From Brachypterus glaber (lineage: Eukaryota; Arthropoda; Insecta; Coleoptera; Kateretidae): 64,000 nt of DNA. Location: assembly GCA_958510825.1 (NCBI GenBank), contig OY294044.1, positions 85,792,895 to 85,856,894 of the forward strand, in the 5' to 3' direction. The position numbers and the translations under genes were made by a program. Below the pieces are notes generated by a model, which saw only the letters and a program-made list of their open reading frames with translations, was not told the DNA's origin and ran no database searches. Of the stretch, positions 20,290-31,115 are shown one piece after another (the first letter of the stretch is position 1; every line of letters begins with the position of its first letter).

Positions 20290-20645
20290 AATTCCCCAAG
20301 AAATTTTATCTAGAAATCTTAAAAATACCTTTGACTTTTCCAAGAAATATATTTTTTTTCCTATTACTTTCCCCAAGGAAGTCTTGTGGACGTTTTATAT
20401 CCAAAAAATACATTTCCGTAAAAAAAAATTCTGTCTGTCGGTCGGTCTGTTTGTGTGTCCGGGAAATTTGTGACCACGATAACTCAAGAATGCTTCGGGC
20501 TAAAGATTTCAAATTTGGACTATAGGTTGATTATCCAAATTTCTACGCTGGGATTGTTTTTGATAAAAATCGGATTGAGGTAAGGGGGGGAAATGGGGTA
20601 ATTTTTTTTTCATTTTTTTTGTTATTTTTTTCGTTTTTGATTTTA
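20290..20645 (+). repeat. Dispersed 'GTCCGGGAAATTTGTGACCAC' repeat
   Basis: Plus-strand copy of the repeat at 7161-7500: CTGTCGGTCGGTCTG, TGTCCGGGAAATTTGTGACC, ACGATAACTCAAGAATGCTT, ACGCTGGGATTGTTTTTGAT. The repeated GGTCGGTCTG-type words keep one frame open by chance. Confidence 0.75.
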
Positions 20646-20945
20646 ATGAACCTATACCTATATGGGAAAGTATTATTTTGTTGGCAGCAGTATTTTTTTC
20701 ATGTTAGCAGCAAGATAATAAAAGTTTTAATACTTGCAATAAACTTTTTAATTCGAAACAATTATAAATTATCCTAAAGCCTGTTACATGATTTATCTAC
20801 TCTATTAACTGCGAAAGTTTAAAAATACCGAAAAAAATATTTGTTTTTTAAAATAATTAATTTTTAATTAGCTTAAAACGCTTTTGACCCATAAAACTGG
20901 TAATTTAAAACCTTTAATAGTTTTTATGCTGAAATAATAAAATAA
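20646..20945. other. No gene recognised
   Basis: AT-rich spacer without recognisable repeats or coding sequence. Confidence 0.5.
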
Positions 20946-21387
20946 TAGTATATAATATTGTTACATACGTTTTTAGCGCACTACAAGTTTAGAAAACGAG
21001 CCGCTTGTGGCGAGTTTTTTAAAGTACTAGTGCGCTAAAAACGTGTTATTAAACGAGTGCTTTATACAATTTTTTCTATTTTGCTCTAAAATTTAAAAAA
21101 CTTACATTTAAATTGATGACTGATTTAGGGATTTTTGTTTTGGGTTGGCATTACAGTTAACACCATGTTTAAAATTCTAATATTTATAGTAATCTCATCT
21201 CTTTTTTACTGCAATTGACCAAGCCACAATTTTAACACGGTAAAAAATAACCTAAAGACAAAATTTTGTAGAAAATTAAAATTTAAAGCTACATTGACAT
21301 TTGCACGGAAAACGTCAAGCGATAGACTTTAGTATGTTGCCAACCCAAAAGAAAAAAAAAGTACAGACCTCTTTTGGGCCTAACATT
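20946..21387 (+). repeat. Dispersed repeat F, copy 1, headed by module H2
   Basis: The first ~120 bp form a nested hairpin: GTTTTTAGCGCACTA pairs with TAGTGCGCTAAAAAC, and TTTAGAAAAC with TTTTTTAAA, around the apex ACGAGCCGCTTGTGGCGAGT (20996-21015). After TATACAATTTTTTCTATTTT there follow about 320 bp that align, gapped, with copy 2 at 22457-22923. Shared words include ACTTACATTTAAATTGATGA, CCAAGCCACAATTTTAACAC and GTTGCCAACCCAAAAG. It is noncoding. Confidence 0.85.
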
Positions 21388-22045
21388 GTTTGTAAAAAGT
21401 TAATCAATTATACAATATATTTTCAATTTTGCGTTTTTTTTTTATTTTGATTCAAGTGTACAACTAGCAAAATTCAATAGTTTACGTGCTAGAACACTTT
21501 AAAGAATTCGCGCTAGGTCGTCCAATATACATATTTATATTCTTTTTTGCTGTTTCTTGATAAATTTATCAGTGAGCTTTTCCACTGTCAAATTCGTTTT
21601 CAGCACACAAAAATGAGTAAGAAAAATGTCGTCTGGTTGACAAGGGTTTATTTGTTAACACAAAGTAATTTTTTAATGTCCCATAGAACATTTTTGGTTA
21701 ATGTTAATTATTTAATGTTAATTATTTACTGATGAAATAAACAAGAAAAAACAAAAATCTCAAAACCATTTTTCCGTTTTTCTGCTTAAACCGCTCATTT
21801 AACATGCTTACAAAACAAACAATGTTTGTTTCTATGTTCCCTACCACTCCTAAAAGTTTTTCGGTATGTTTTTGGCACAGCCTGTATATCTATAAGATTT
21901 TTAACCTACAAATATTTATATGAAAATATAAAACTTGTAATATTTATAATATCATGAAGTCAATAACTGGGGGCAATATTGTACGCCGACAAATTTGTTT
22001 ACATATCCTTTGTGGATAAAAAAGTTAAACTTTTTCCGACCGACA
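21388..22045. other. No gene recognised
   Basis: An open frame at 21547-21732 has no recognisable motif. AAGTAATTTTTTAATGT...TTAATTATTTAATG is low-complexity. GGTATGTTTTTGGCACAGCCTGTATA (about 21860) looks like a single MITE end without a partner. Confidence 0.45.
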
Positions 22046-23756
22046 CACAGTGGTCATTAGCGGCCAAAAGTCTATAATTTCTGTATTTTTTTATATAAAT
22101 TAGTACATTTTTGGAAAAATTATCAGCATATTATAGGGCTCTTTTTGACATATTGTTAAGATCCTAGCACTTCCGATTATACCGAAAGTATAAGATTTTT
22201 TTGATGATTTTTATTCTAATTTAATGAATTTTAGAATACATTATCAGAGTAATATATGCAGTTTTTGACATAATATAACGTTTTTAGAAAGAAGTATTTT
22301 TGTTGTGGCTTTTAAGATTATTTTCCCAATTGTATTACAGTTTCGAAAATTGATAAATTATTCAAAATTAATCTTAATTTTGTACTAGTTTCGATTAAAC
22401 TAAATATTTCTGACTGTATTTTTTAAAAGATCCTGTAGCAGTTAAATATGTTTTTATAGTATATTAAAGTACTAGTTTCATAACATACGTTTTTAGAGCA
22501 CGAGTAAGTTTAGAAAACGAGCCGCTTGCGGTGAGTTTTCTAAAGTACTAGCGCGCTAAAAACGTGTTATGAAACGAGTGCTTTATACATTTTTTTCTAT
22601 TTTGCTCTAAAATTAAAAAAAACTTACATTTAAATTGATGACTTTTTAGGGATTTTTGTTTCGAATTGGCATTACAGTTTTTGCCATGTTTAAAATTCTA
22701 AGAACGAATATTATTTTGATATATTTTATAGTAATTTCTTCTCTTTTCCACTGCAAGTAACCAAGCCACAATTTTAACACGGTAAAACATAACCTAAACA
22801 CAAAATTTTGTAGAAAATTAAACTTTAAATCGACGTTTACAATTGCACGGCAAACGTCAAAAGATAGACTTTTGTCTGTTGCCAACCCAAAAGAAAAAAA
22901 AGTAGAGACCTCTTATGGGCCTATAAGAATACGCAAAATGCGTGCGATTATGAGCTTATCAGAGTCGCAAAATAGAAAAACTTATTTAATTCATTTGATG
23001 CTATGTCAAACCAAGTTAAAGTTCTTAAATCCTTATAAAAATAAAATTGTGTGTTGGTTCCTTTTTGCATAACTGTTGTTAAATATTTTAAAATTGCATA
23101 TTAGTACATATTAATTAATATCTGTCAAATAAGTCTAAAAATTTAATTTATTTTAACGATACCTAGCCTTCCAAATTACTATAAATATATTAAGTTTACA
23201 GATAATTTAACGTTTATTTTTCATAAAAAGGCACATAACTTTTTCCTAGCTAACTCTAGCTAACTTCGATTATAATTAATTATTTATGTGTTATTAATAA
23301 CTATCTAACGTAAATTACTATATGTATTTGGTCTGGCCGGGTGCGATCGTATTGTGCGAAAAAGTAATTGGAAGTTCAATTTTTTAAGGTTGAAAAAAGA
23401 AAATCGCATATGTGCGAAATGATAGGTTTTACCACAAGTTCCTTCAAAGTTATTAATATTTATAATTTTTCATAAAGACAAAGCATAATTCTATTAGTTG
23501 CTTTAAAAATATTCTTTATAATAAGGCTTTGTCTCTTTTTAAATTTAAATTTAGTATAATTTTGAGATCAGAGCGTCATAATAAATTTGCCTATTTCATT
23601 GTGGCATCAAAAATTATGGACGTAATATAAAAATTTAAGACTATATTTTCTAAATACATTAAAGTATTGTTAAACAAAATATAACATTAAATTTGGAAAA
23701 TTTGAAACTTTAAAACCTTTACATTTCCTTACTTTTGGCCGCTAATGATCACTGTG
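22046..23756. mobile_element. Transib-like non-autonomous transposon, CACAGTG termini, 5-bp CGACA duplication
   Basis: Both ends start, read inward, with CACAGTG followed by RTCATTAGCGGCC and AAAAGT. This gives a 26-bp inverted repeat with a single mismatch. Directly outside lie identical CGACA pentamers (22041-22045 and 23757-23761). Transib transposons are known to make 5-bp, GC-rich duplications and to end in CAC-starting heptamers related to the V(D)J recombination signal; here the heptamer equals the RSS consensus. No transposase remnant was recognised inside, so the copy would depend on another element. Repeat F copy 2 occupies 22457-22923. A hAT or other superfamily is less likely because those make 8-bp duplications. 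Confidence 0.72.
22457..22923 (+). repeat. Dispersed repeat F, copy 2, headed by an H2-type module
   Basis: Second copy of 20946-21387, starting ATAGTATATTAAAGTACTAG. The apex is ACGAGCCGCTTGCGGTGAGT (22517-22536), inside stems TTTAGAAAAC/GTTTTCTAAA. CGAG words also occur at 22501 and 22574. It is located inside the Transib-like element. Confidence 0.85.
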
Positions 23757-23872
23757 CGACATTCGCCTAAAGGCGTGAAATGAGATCTTTAGCTGATACG
23801 AATATGCGTATACTCATGTTAAAAAAAGGCCTTGTGTATCGGTCACAGTTTAGGATATATTTGTTTATATTA
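23757..23872. other. Spacer between two mobile elements
   Basis: Contains the right-hand CGACA duplication and AT-rich sequence. Nothing else was recognised. Confidence 0.4.
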
Positions 23873-24099
23873 TTAGATTCGCCTTTAAATTATTAGATTC
23901 TCTTTTCAATTATGTATTGCAAGTGGATATTGCATTAAAGATGGCGCCCCATGAGTTTTTAAAAAACAAACAGGACGGACCATATTGAAATATTACAAAA
24001 TAAAAGAAAATCGGATTTACATAAACAGTGAGTTCTTAACATACTACTAAAAGAGATAAAATGTCAAGTTTCACATTTTAACTCTTTTAGTAGTGACAG

Positions 24100-24690
24100 A
24101 AATTTTTAATTTTAAACAAAATTATAAAAATATTAATTTATTATTCCATCAATCTATTTTCTAATCATCGTACAGAGTGATATTGGTAGACTGACAGTTT
24201 CGGGCTGCTGGCCCTCTTCAGTACCAAGAGTCAACTCTGCACGCTGATTAAGAAAACGTTTTTAGACTTTAGATGATTAGAAAATAGATTGATGGAATAA
24301 TAAATTAATATTTTTATAATTTTGTTTAAAATTAAAAATTTCTGTCCTTACTAATTTTACGTCTAACCACCCGTTAGTGGTAATATGTGCTTGAGACACA
24401 CAAGTCTTCAACTTGCTACCATTCAAAGTCTCCAGATTAGGAGAGGTATGAGTAGTTGTCTACATCCAAAAATAGATAGCGCACAAGTCTACATCAATCT
24501 AATGGCTATATTCCTTTTGCTAGTAAAGTCTAAAAACGTTTTCTTAATCAGCGTGCAGAGTTGACTCTTGGTACTGAAGAGGGCCAGCAGCCCGAAACTG
24601 TCAGTCTACCAATATCACTCTGTACGATGATTAGAAAATAGATTGATGGAATAATAAATTAATCTTTTAGTAGTATACTAAGTACTCGCT
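24100..24690. repeat. Dispersed repeat family A, two copies
   Basis: A near-perfect inverted pair (about 24105-24175 and 24265-24345: AATCTATTTTCTAATCATC versus GATGATTAGAAAATAGATT) brackets a TCGGGCTGCTGGCCCTCTTC block. A forward copy from GTCTTCAACTTGCTACC to AAAATAGATTGATGGAATAA follows (24402-24655). The order of phrases agrees with the other family-A loci. No coding sequence is seen. Confidence 0.8.
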
Positions 24691-24697
24691 GTTTATA

Positions 24698-24928
24698 CTC
24701 GTGTCCATCTGAGAAAGCGCCTTTGACGTCACAGCGCGTAAACTAAATACCACTCTGTAGGGTAATTGAAACTTATTTTTTAAGATGCAATAAATAATTT
24801 TTGTTTATAAAAATTTTATATATAATAATTACGTATTTAGTCTTAATAAATAAGTTTCAGTTACACTACAGAGTGCTTTTTAATTTGCGCGCTGTGACGT
24901 CAGAGTCGCATTCTCAGAATGACACGAG
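24698..24928. mobile_element. Foldback MITE with TGACGTCA words in its arms
   Basis: Ends CTCGTGTC (24698) and GACACGAG (24928), with TA on both sides. Arms of about 85 bp contain TGAGAAAGCGCCTTTGACGTCACAGCGCG on the left and its inverted counterpart near 24880-24920, then CACTCTGTAG/CTACAGAGTG and AATTGAAACTTATTT/AATAAGTTTCAGTT. TGACGTCA is the palindromic CRE core and appears once in each arm. A 231-bp length and no coding capacity fit a MITE. Confidence 0.82.
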
Positions 24929-25207
24929 TATATGTAAATCCAATTTTCTTTTGTTTTTTTTTTGGCTTCATTTTCAATTTTTTTTTTTCAAAAATCATCA
25001 ACTTTAAAGCCATTTTGTGTTAAATTTTCAAATGCCGTTTTTTATATCGGCTAATTAATAACTTAAGTATGCTCTACAAAAAAACTGAATAAATATGTCG
25101 CTGCACTTGATTTTTCTTTGAATATCTGTTTTAAAAGTTAATGACTTTTTCAAATAATTGCATAAAAATAAAAGTAAATCAGTTTCACTTGAAGAGTCAG
25201 TTCTTAA

Positions 25208-25352
25208 CACGTTCGCTTTTGACGATATTTCCGCCACGGAGCCTTATGTGCGCATGACGGACGTTTCCGTCATCGTGCTGTGTTCTTTAAATGCTTCAAA
25301 CACATTTCAGCTCCTGGGAACAACTTTTTCTTACATGTCAGCAACGAAAGTG
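25208..25352. mobile_element. piggyBac-like MITE (145 bp, TTAA-flanked)
   Basis: TTAA at 25204-25207 and 25353-25356. The left end CACGTTCGCTTTTGACG and right end TCAGCAACGAAAGTG are inverted relatives. An internal GCGCATGACGGACGTTTCCGTCATCG hairpin lies near 25250-25275. It shares the CACGTTCGC start with 54438-54678. Confidence 0.65.
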
Positions 25353-25503
25353 TTAAAATACTACTAACATATTTAAAATGTTAAGTTTCTAAAATATTTC
25401 AATATGGACGTCACAGCTCCACCAAGTTTTTTTTAATGTCCCCTGTGGCGCCATCTTTAATGCAAACATAGATTCATCATTAAAAAGAGAAACGAATCTA
25501 AAA

Positions 25504-25785
25504 ATGTAAACGAATATATAGGATTGTATTTAAAAATCCAAAGTTGGTATAACTTTCTGTTGGACCTGAAACAATTTTAAAAAAAAATCTTTTTTTGAAA
25601 AACGAAAAATTTTAGAATAAAAAAAAAATATTTTTTTTTTTTGATTTTTTTTTAACCAATAACTTTTTTCTTTTCAAAGGGAACTATTTCAAAAACAATA
25701 GTTATCTTCCCCTCATAGAACTTGATTTTTTCTGAAAATCGGATAAATTGTTCTTGAGTTATCGTGTTAACAAAAAACGAATTTC
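25504..25785. other. Low-complexity T/A-rich sequence
   Basis: Long T runs and the common 'TTCTTGAGTTATCGTG' phrase near 25752, also seen in the dispersed GTCCGGGAAAT repeats. No gene. Confidence 0.45.
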
Positions 25786-26032
25786 TTGAACCTAGAGCAC
25801 GCGTCATTCGATATATTTAAAGTTTATTCTCTTATTTCAAGGCTAGCATTGCTTTGAACCAAAGTCAATGTCCTTGAATAAAAAAAAGCACAGGTTATTG
25901 AATGAAGATCCGCGCTCTTCATTTAAGCACATTAAATTTGGGTCAAAGAAATTCTAGCCTTGAAACAAGGCTTTGAATATATCCAAATACGCGTGTCCTT
26001 CGTTCAAGGAATCCTTTTTTTTTCTGTGCAGG
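25786..26032. repeat. Foldback MITE, 'CTTGAACCAAGGACAC' family, copy 2
   Basis: Left arm TTTCTTGAACCTAGAGCACG...TCGATATATTTAAAG; right arm CTTTGAATATATCCAAATAC...TCCTTCGTTCAAGGAATCC. Inner arms TTGAACCAAAGTCAATGTCC and the inverted TTTGGGTCAAAG enclose a GATCCGCGCTCTTC centre. Copy 3 at 52866-53146 is better preserved. Confidence 0.8.
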
Positions 26033-26700
26033 CTTTAAATAGCTGCACTCCAGACTAAGTGCGCCCCAAGGTACTTTTTTACGTGGATCCTCATGGTGAT
26101 AACCAGAGTTCTTTTCTGACGTAGTTACACATATTTAACAATTTTTCAACACACGCTGAAAAATATCTTGCTCTTTTTCACTGTTAAATTTTCCAGTTTG
26201 ACGCACCAAAAAATATATCGCTTTAAACTAATCACGTTACACTTTTTAATGAGAAAAACTTTTCACTAGATTTATTTTGTTGCATATATCCAGGAATTTT
26301 GACATATCTACTTTTTTAGAAGAGTTTCATTCATTAATAATTTGAATTAAATAGTCGGAGAGCTGGTGACTATTTTTATTTTATTATTTTCTTCCAGCTG
26401 TCTTTTATATATGTCTTAAGGTATTCAAATTAGGCGATTTTTTAATTGTTAGGTTTTGGATCCGTGTTATGATGAATACATTTTTTTATAAATTTTTTGT
26501 AAAATGTTTAAAAAAATAATTTTATTTTAATATACATATAAGCTCTAGTTCTTAAAAGCAAGCGTCAATAACTTCGGATATTTTCGGTTTATGTTCGGAC
26601 CCCCATAGGTAAATCTTTCACCTCAAGACCTGGCATATGTTAATTATAGCTCTATATTAGTAGTGGGGCTTTCGGATGATCTCGCTAACGCTAAACTAAG
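26033..26700. other. No gene recognised
   Basis: Two blocks (TTTTCTTCCAGCTGTCTTTTAT, GTTAGGTTTTGGATCCG) resemble 17204-17262 in the MITE-rich region, so part is repeat-derived. Nothing codes for a recognisable protein. Confidence 0.45.
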
Positions 26701-27440
26701 TTCGGGCGGACCCCACCTAGAAACATATGATTATTCTGACCTCATTTTTCCTAATTGTTATTTATGGGTTTTTAAAGACTATAAAAGGGGTGAACTCCTT
26801 AAATTTGGATCAGTTCTAAATAGTTTGTTTTCTTGTTAATTAAAATGTATCTGGTTTGCCAATGGTGAAAATGTAGTTTGCAGTGTACCTATAGAGCAGG
26901 ATTTGCATCCACCTGTTAAAAATAATTTAAAGAATAATTCTTTGATTATTTTTTTTTAACTATGAAAATTTTATTATATAATTTTAATGTTAATATTTAT
27001 AACGCGATTTTGGACACTTAAAATATTTTCGAATTTTATTCGGTTCGATTTTCTATCTACATTGTTTTTTGTTGATAATGACCTTTAAAAAATAACTTAA
27101 CATAAAATGTTTTAATTTAGAAGTATTTAATGGTAAACTACTATATACTGGAAATTAGAATTTAGGGGCTTTGAATTGATCTTTCATGTTCTTGAAAAAT
27201 TTAATCATATTTAATATATTATTATTATTAAGTTAAAAAGTTATGGTTTTAATCTGTATCCAAAGCACCGTCTCACTAGAACTTACAGCTTGGGGAATAA
27301 AGTGTTGAAAGTGGTAACTGGTGGTTAAGTATACTCTCCGCTCGGGTATACTTAACTATACGAAAGAAGATGGTCAACCTAAATGAGTAAGTTATAATTA
27401 CCGCTCGGCTATAACAGAATTTTACACTTTATATCATGAG
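26700..27440 (+). repeat. Dispersed repeat I, copy 1, ending in module H4
   Basis: Aligned blocks shared with 59400-59965: AAAATGTTTTAATTTAGAAG, GGAATTTAGAATTTAAGGGC-like sequence, TTGATCTTTCATGTTCTTGA, CCAAAGCACCGTCTC, then GTGGTTAAGTATACTCTCCG. The terminal module (27300-27430) has the stem TTAAGTATAC/GTATACTTAA around TCTCCGCTCGG and a second hairpin GTTATAATTACCGCTCGGCTATAAC. It is noncoding. Confidence 0.75.
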
Positions 27441-28210
27441 GTTCCTTTGGGTTTTAGATTCTCAAATGAGTTTCCCTAAAAGTCTGTTTTTAACTTCTCG
27501 AACAAATTAAAACTACTTAGTCTCTTTCTACATTGCAATAAAATAATATGCAATTCATAAAAAATTAATATCTTGTTTTCTCAACCTATCTCTTTCTTTT
27601 TAAATTACACCATAGGTAAAGAATAAATAAAAAACAAAACAAATTTAAATACATTTTTGATAATTTTTCATAAACTGCTGGATTTATTTTGTTGCATATG
27701 GAATTTTAAAATATGTAATTTTTTTAGTACAAAGAATTAAATTTTATTTTATTTTTTATTATTAATTTAAATTATTTAATTAAATATATTGAAAATCGCT
27801 GCAAGTCAAATCAATACTTTTTTTTAGATTGAGGGCTTCCTTTTCAAAGTATACTTTATTTTTAATTATTTTTAGTTTTAAAACCAAATTAATTAAAAAA
27901 AACTGCTCCTTCCAAAAATAATTTTTAATAAATTAAAAAAGTAATAATACAAGAAATAAAATTACGATAAAAATTATCGCAATTTTATTTTTTTGTATTA
28001 GGTATTACTTTTTTTTCGAGGGATTTTTGAGAAATCTCAGAATTCCAGAAATATAACTGAGCAGCTCAAAAATTATATATTTTATATCAAAAATTTCGAT
28101 TATAGGAAGTCCTTTTTACATGTTTACATTATAAAATAATAATTTTTTATTATATCAATGTTTAATATTAGTTGTCTAAATGTAAAATGTATTTAAATAA
28201 CAAAATTCGC
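27441..28210. other. No gene recognised
   Basis: AT-rich DNA. AAAATTACGATAAAAATTATCG forms a small hairpin near 27957. No other structure or coding frame is convincing. Confidence 0.5.
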
Positions 28211-28214
28211 TAAT

Positions 28215-29680
28215 CACGGTTCACCTGGGCGATTTTAAATAAAAATTTCGTGGACCCCTACATTTTTTGGACTAAAACATACCTGATGACATAAGAAATC
28301 AATTACCATTTGAAAGAAAATCGTAAAAGATACACTTTTTTAGAAAGATGAAAAAACGTTTTTTTGAGTAATAGGGTGTGTCAAAAAATTCCGATGTGCG
28401 AAATCGAAAACGCTCTCTGGCTCAAAAGTTGCTCCTTAGTAAAAAACAGTGGCCACTCAAAAATGACCCAAATCGATTAATGTTTAGAGGTAGCTCAAAG
28501 CACTCAAACTTTGAAAAATATCGGTACCTGTTTTTCGGAAAAAAAGTGATTTTATATAAAATTAAGGAAATTTTGCAGAATTTCTTTGATAATTAGAAAC
28601 AATACTAATTGTGAGAAAACTAAAAAAATTATATTTCCCCTACCCTTAAGTTAGAACATAAAAAAATCGCCAATTATTTGAAGATTTTGCGAAAATTTAT
28701 TGAAAATGGGCATATTTAAAAGGACATAACTTCCTTAGGAATGATTTTTTGACCAAGGTGCATATAAACTTTTTCTATGTTTTTAATGTTAAATAACTAC
28801 TCATTACTAAAAAATTTGTTTTTTGCTTTATATTTTTTAATTTTTTAATTTTTGGTTCTTCATGCGTAAAAATTTACTTTTAAATGCATTTATCTTTAAA
28901 ACGGTTGAACCTGCGATGTTAAACCACAGAAACTTTTTTGTGTATTTTTACATAAAAAAGTATTCCAACCAAAAAATCAAAAAAAAAGTACACCGAAAAA
29001 AGTTTTAGGCAAAAAACAGAAAATCCACCCGGTTTCTAATCGAAATTAATTTTGTTTACTCAACTTGAGGGAAAAAATTATGTTTTCTGTATATGTAGGT
29101 TAACATGTATATATGCTTATATACTAATATATAATTTTGCAGATTTTTTATTTAAAACTATTTTTTATCCACTTTTAAAAACTTGCAAAAATTAAATTTT
29201 CGCGAAATCTTCAAATAATTGGCGATTTTTTCATGTTCTAACTTAAGGGGAGGGGGGGATATAAGTGTTTTAGTTCTTACATTTAGTATTGTTTCTAAAT
29301 ATTATCAAAGAAACCCTCCAAAATTTCCTCAATTTTTATCGGTATCAGTTTTTATCCGAAAAACAGGTACCGATTTTTTTTTAAGTCTGAGTGCTTTGAG
29401 CTACCTCTAAACATTTATCGATTTGGCTCATTTTTGAGTGGCCACTGTTTTTTACTAAGGAGCAACTTTAAAGCCAGGGAGCGTTTTTAATTTTGAAAAT
29501 CGCGATTTTTTGACACACCTTATTACTCAAAAAAACGTTTTTTTATCTGTCTAAAAAAGTGTATCTTTTACGATTTTCTTTCAAATGGGAATTTGATTTC
29601 TGATGTCATCAGTTATGTTTTAGTTCAAAAAATGTAGGGGTCCACGAAATTTTTATTTAAAATCGCCCAGGTGAACCGTG
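28215..29680. mobile_element. Long-TIR element (arms ~480 bp)
   Basis: The termini are CACGGTTCACCTGGGCGATT at 28215 and its complement ending at 29680. Arms at 28215-28700 and 29185-29680 are complementary throughout, including CAGTGGCCACTCAAAAATGA, TTTAGAGGTAGCTCAAAGCA and CGCCAATTATTTGAAGATTT. TAAT flanks both ends (28211-28214, 29681-29684), a possible 4-bp duplication. The ~480-bp centre has the 'ACATAACTTCCTTAGGAATG' phrase related to the foldback at 6370-7160. Open frames in the arms (28378-28596, 29219-29410) are repeat sequence. Confidence 0.85.
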
Positions 29681-30860
29681 TAATATAATGAATTTATACA
29701 TGAAGGCAAGGAATTTTAAGCATCGATACAATAACAGTGTTCATCGGTATTTTTTTTAGTGTATAGTATAGTATAACCATATTATGGTTAAATGTTTACA
29801 TTTTTTATCAGCAAGAGGTGTTTTTGGTAGACACCATAATGTTTTTGCATATAAAAATCCTAAAACCTGAAGAAAAAGTAATTAACATTTGATTAAAAGC
29901 TATGTACATTTTAATGGTATTTTGAAATTATTGTATTATAAATAATAATTCTAATGGTTAAAATACCTTATAATAACGTCCCAAAGTTGACTATAAACTA
30001 TAAATAAATAAATAAAAACTCAAAAAATGACAAGTAGGTACGTCATCATTATATAAAATTATACCTAGGAAAACTTTTTTGAGGTTAACCAAATCAACTT
30101 AACCAAAGCGACTTTTGAAATAGGCTTCCTCAATTTATATAGCATAATTAGCTCTAGGGTATATTAAAAAATGCTTTCTGTTGTTTTATACGATGGCTTT
30201 TGTAGATCAAGCAAAAAACAGAAAACAATTTACAATAATAATTTTAAAGTAAAAATCCATGTTGACCCATATTCCAATGGTTTACCTTTTATCTAGTTTC
30301 ACAGAAAAAAACAATTCAATGTTGGCAAATAACGAAACAAAACAAAACTAAAAACAATACAAATTTTTCAGTGAATGGTTTTATAAAATGATTTTTACTT
30401 TTATTTATTTATAAAAAGCTTACTAATGTAAGTCAGTAAGCTCTAATGACTATAAGCTTCAGCAAGCTTTCTATAAAAAAAATAAAAAACTCTGCTACCC
30501 TGATGAAATACCGAACAAAACTTGACCAATAAGGTTCCTGTACATTAACTGAGAAAAATATCTTTCTGCGCATTTGAATAAAATTTTAATATGTTGAAGT
30601 CTTTAGTTGCCTGAACAAAACTGACTGACCATCTTGGAGTAGTAACCGTTTAAACAACCCTGTTTTTCTTGCATTTCTTGAATTTTTTTATTGTATCTTA
30701 GAAACGACTAAAATTAAAGTATTTGTTTGTAAGTTATGCTTTATAAAGTTGTGAATTTCTTTAATGTCTTAATTGTCCATAACTTTGGCATATCCAAAGT
30801 GTCCCTTAAAATAAATATAAAAGTATTTTATAGATAATTTTATAAGCTTTCTTTTTTACA
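29681..30860. other. No gene; one retroposon-like tail
   Basis: AACGTCCCAAAGTTGACTATAAACTATAAATAAATAAATAAA (29974-30016, given here in pieces: AACGTCCCAAAG, GACTATAAAC, (AAAT)n) matches a similar 3' end at 35570-35630. The rest is AT-rich without recognised content. Confidence 0.5.
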
Positions 30861-31115
30861 ATTACATATTAAAAAAAATGAAGCTGAAGTTTGCAACGCT
30901 TTTTTGCACCGAAAATTCAAATAGTATATTAAAGCACTTATTCCATAACACGTTTTTAGCGCACTAATACTTTAGAAAACTCGCCGCAAGCGGCTTGTTT
31001 CTAAACTTGTACTCGTGCGCTAAATATGAAACTAGTACTTTAATATACTATTTGAATTTTCGTTGCAAAAAAACGTTGCAAACTTCAGCTTCATAAAAAA
31101 AAATTGAATGTGTAA
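30861..31115. mobile_element. Foldback MITE carrying an H2-type module
   Basis: Arms ATGAAGCTGAAGTTTGCAAC (30879) and GTTGCAAACTTCAGCTTCAT (31075) continue inward through GAAAATTCAAATAGTATATT and AATATACTATTTGAATTTTC. The centre is the H2-type module inverted: AACTCGCCGCAAGCGGCTTG (30979-30998) with CACGTTTTTAGCGCAC on one side. The whole element is palindromic and noncoding. Confidence 0.82.

Larger units (their letters stand above)
23873..25503. mobile_element. Foldback element with nested insertions
   Basis: Imperfect outer arms: TTGCATTAAAGATGGCGCCCC (about 23930) pairs with GGCGCCATCTTTAATGCAAA (about 25447). CCATATTGAAATATT (23979) pairs with AATATTTCAATATGG (25395). GATTC...TCTCTTTTCAA outside also pairs with AAAAAGAGAAACGAATC. 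Inner arms AAAAGAAAATCGGATTTACA (23998) and TGTAAATCCAATTTTCTTTT (24936) form another inverted pair. Family-A sequence, a CRE-bearing MITE and a piggyBac-like MITE lie within. No open frame of note is present. Confidence 0.6.

Noticed and set aside
29681..29684. Assigning the 28215-29680 element to Transib because its ends start CAC
   Set aside because: The flanks give TAAT at most (4 bp), and the heptamer CACGGTT does not fit; superfamily left open.
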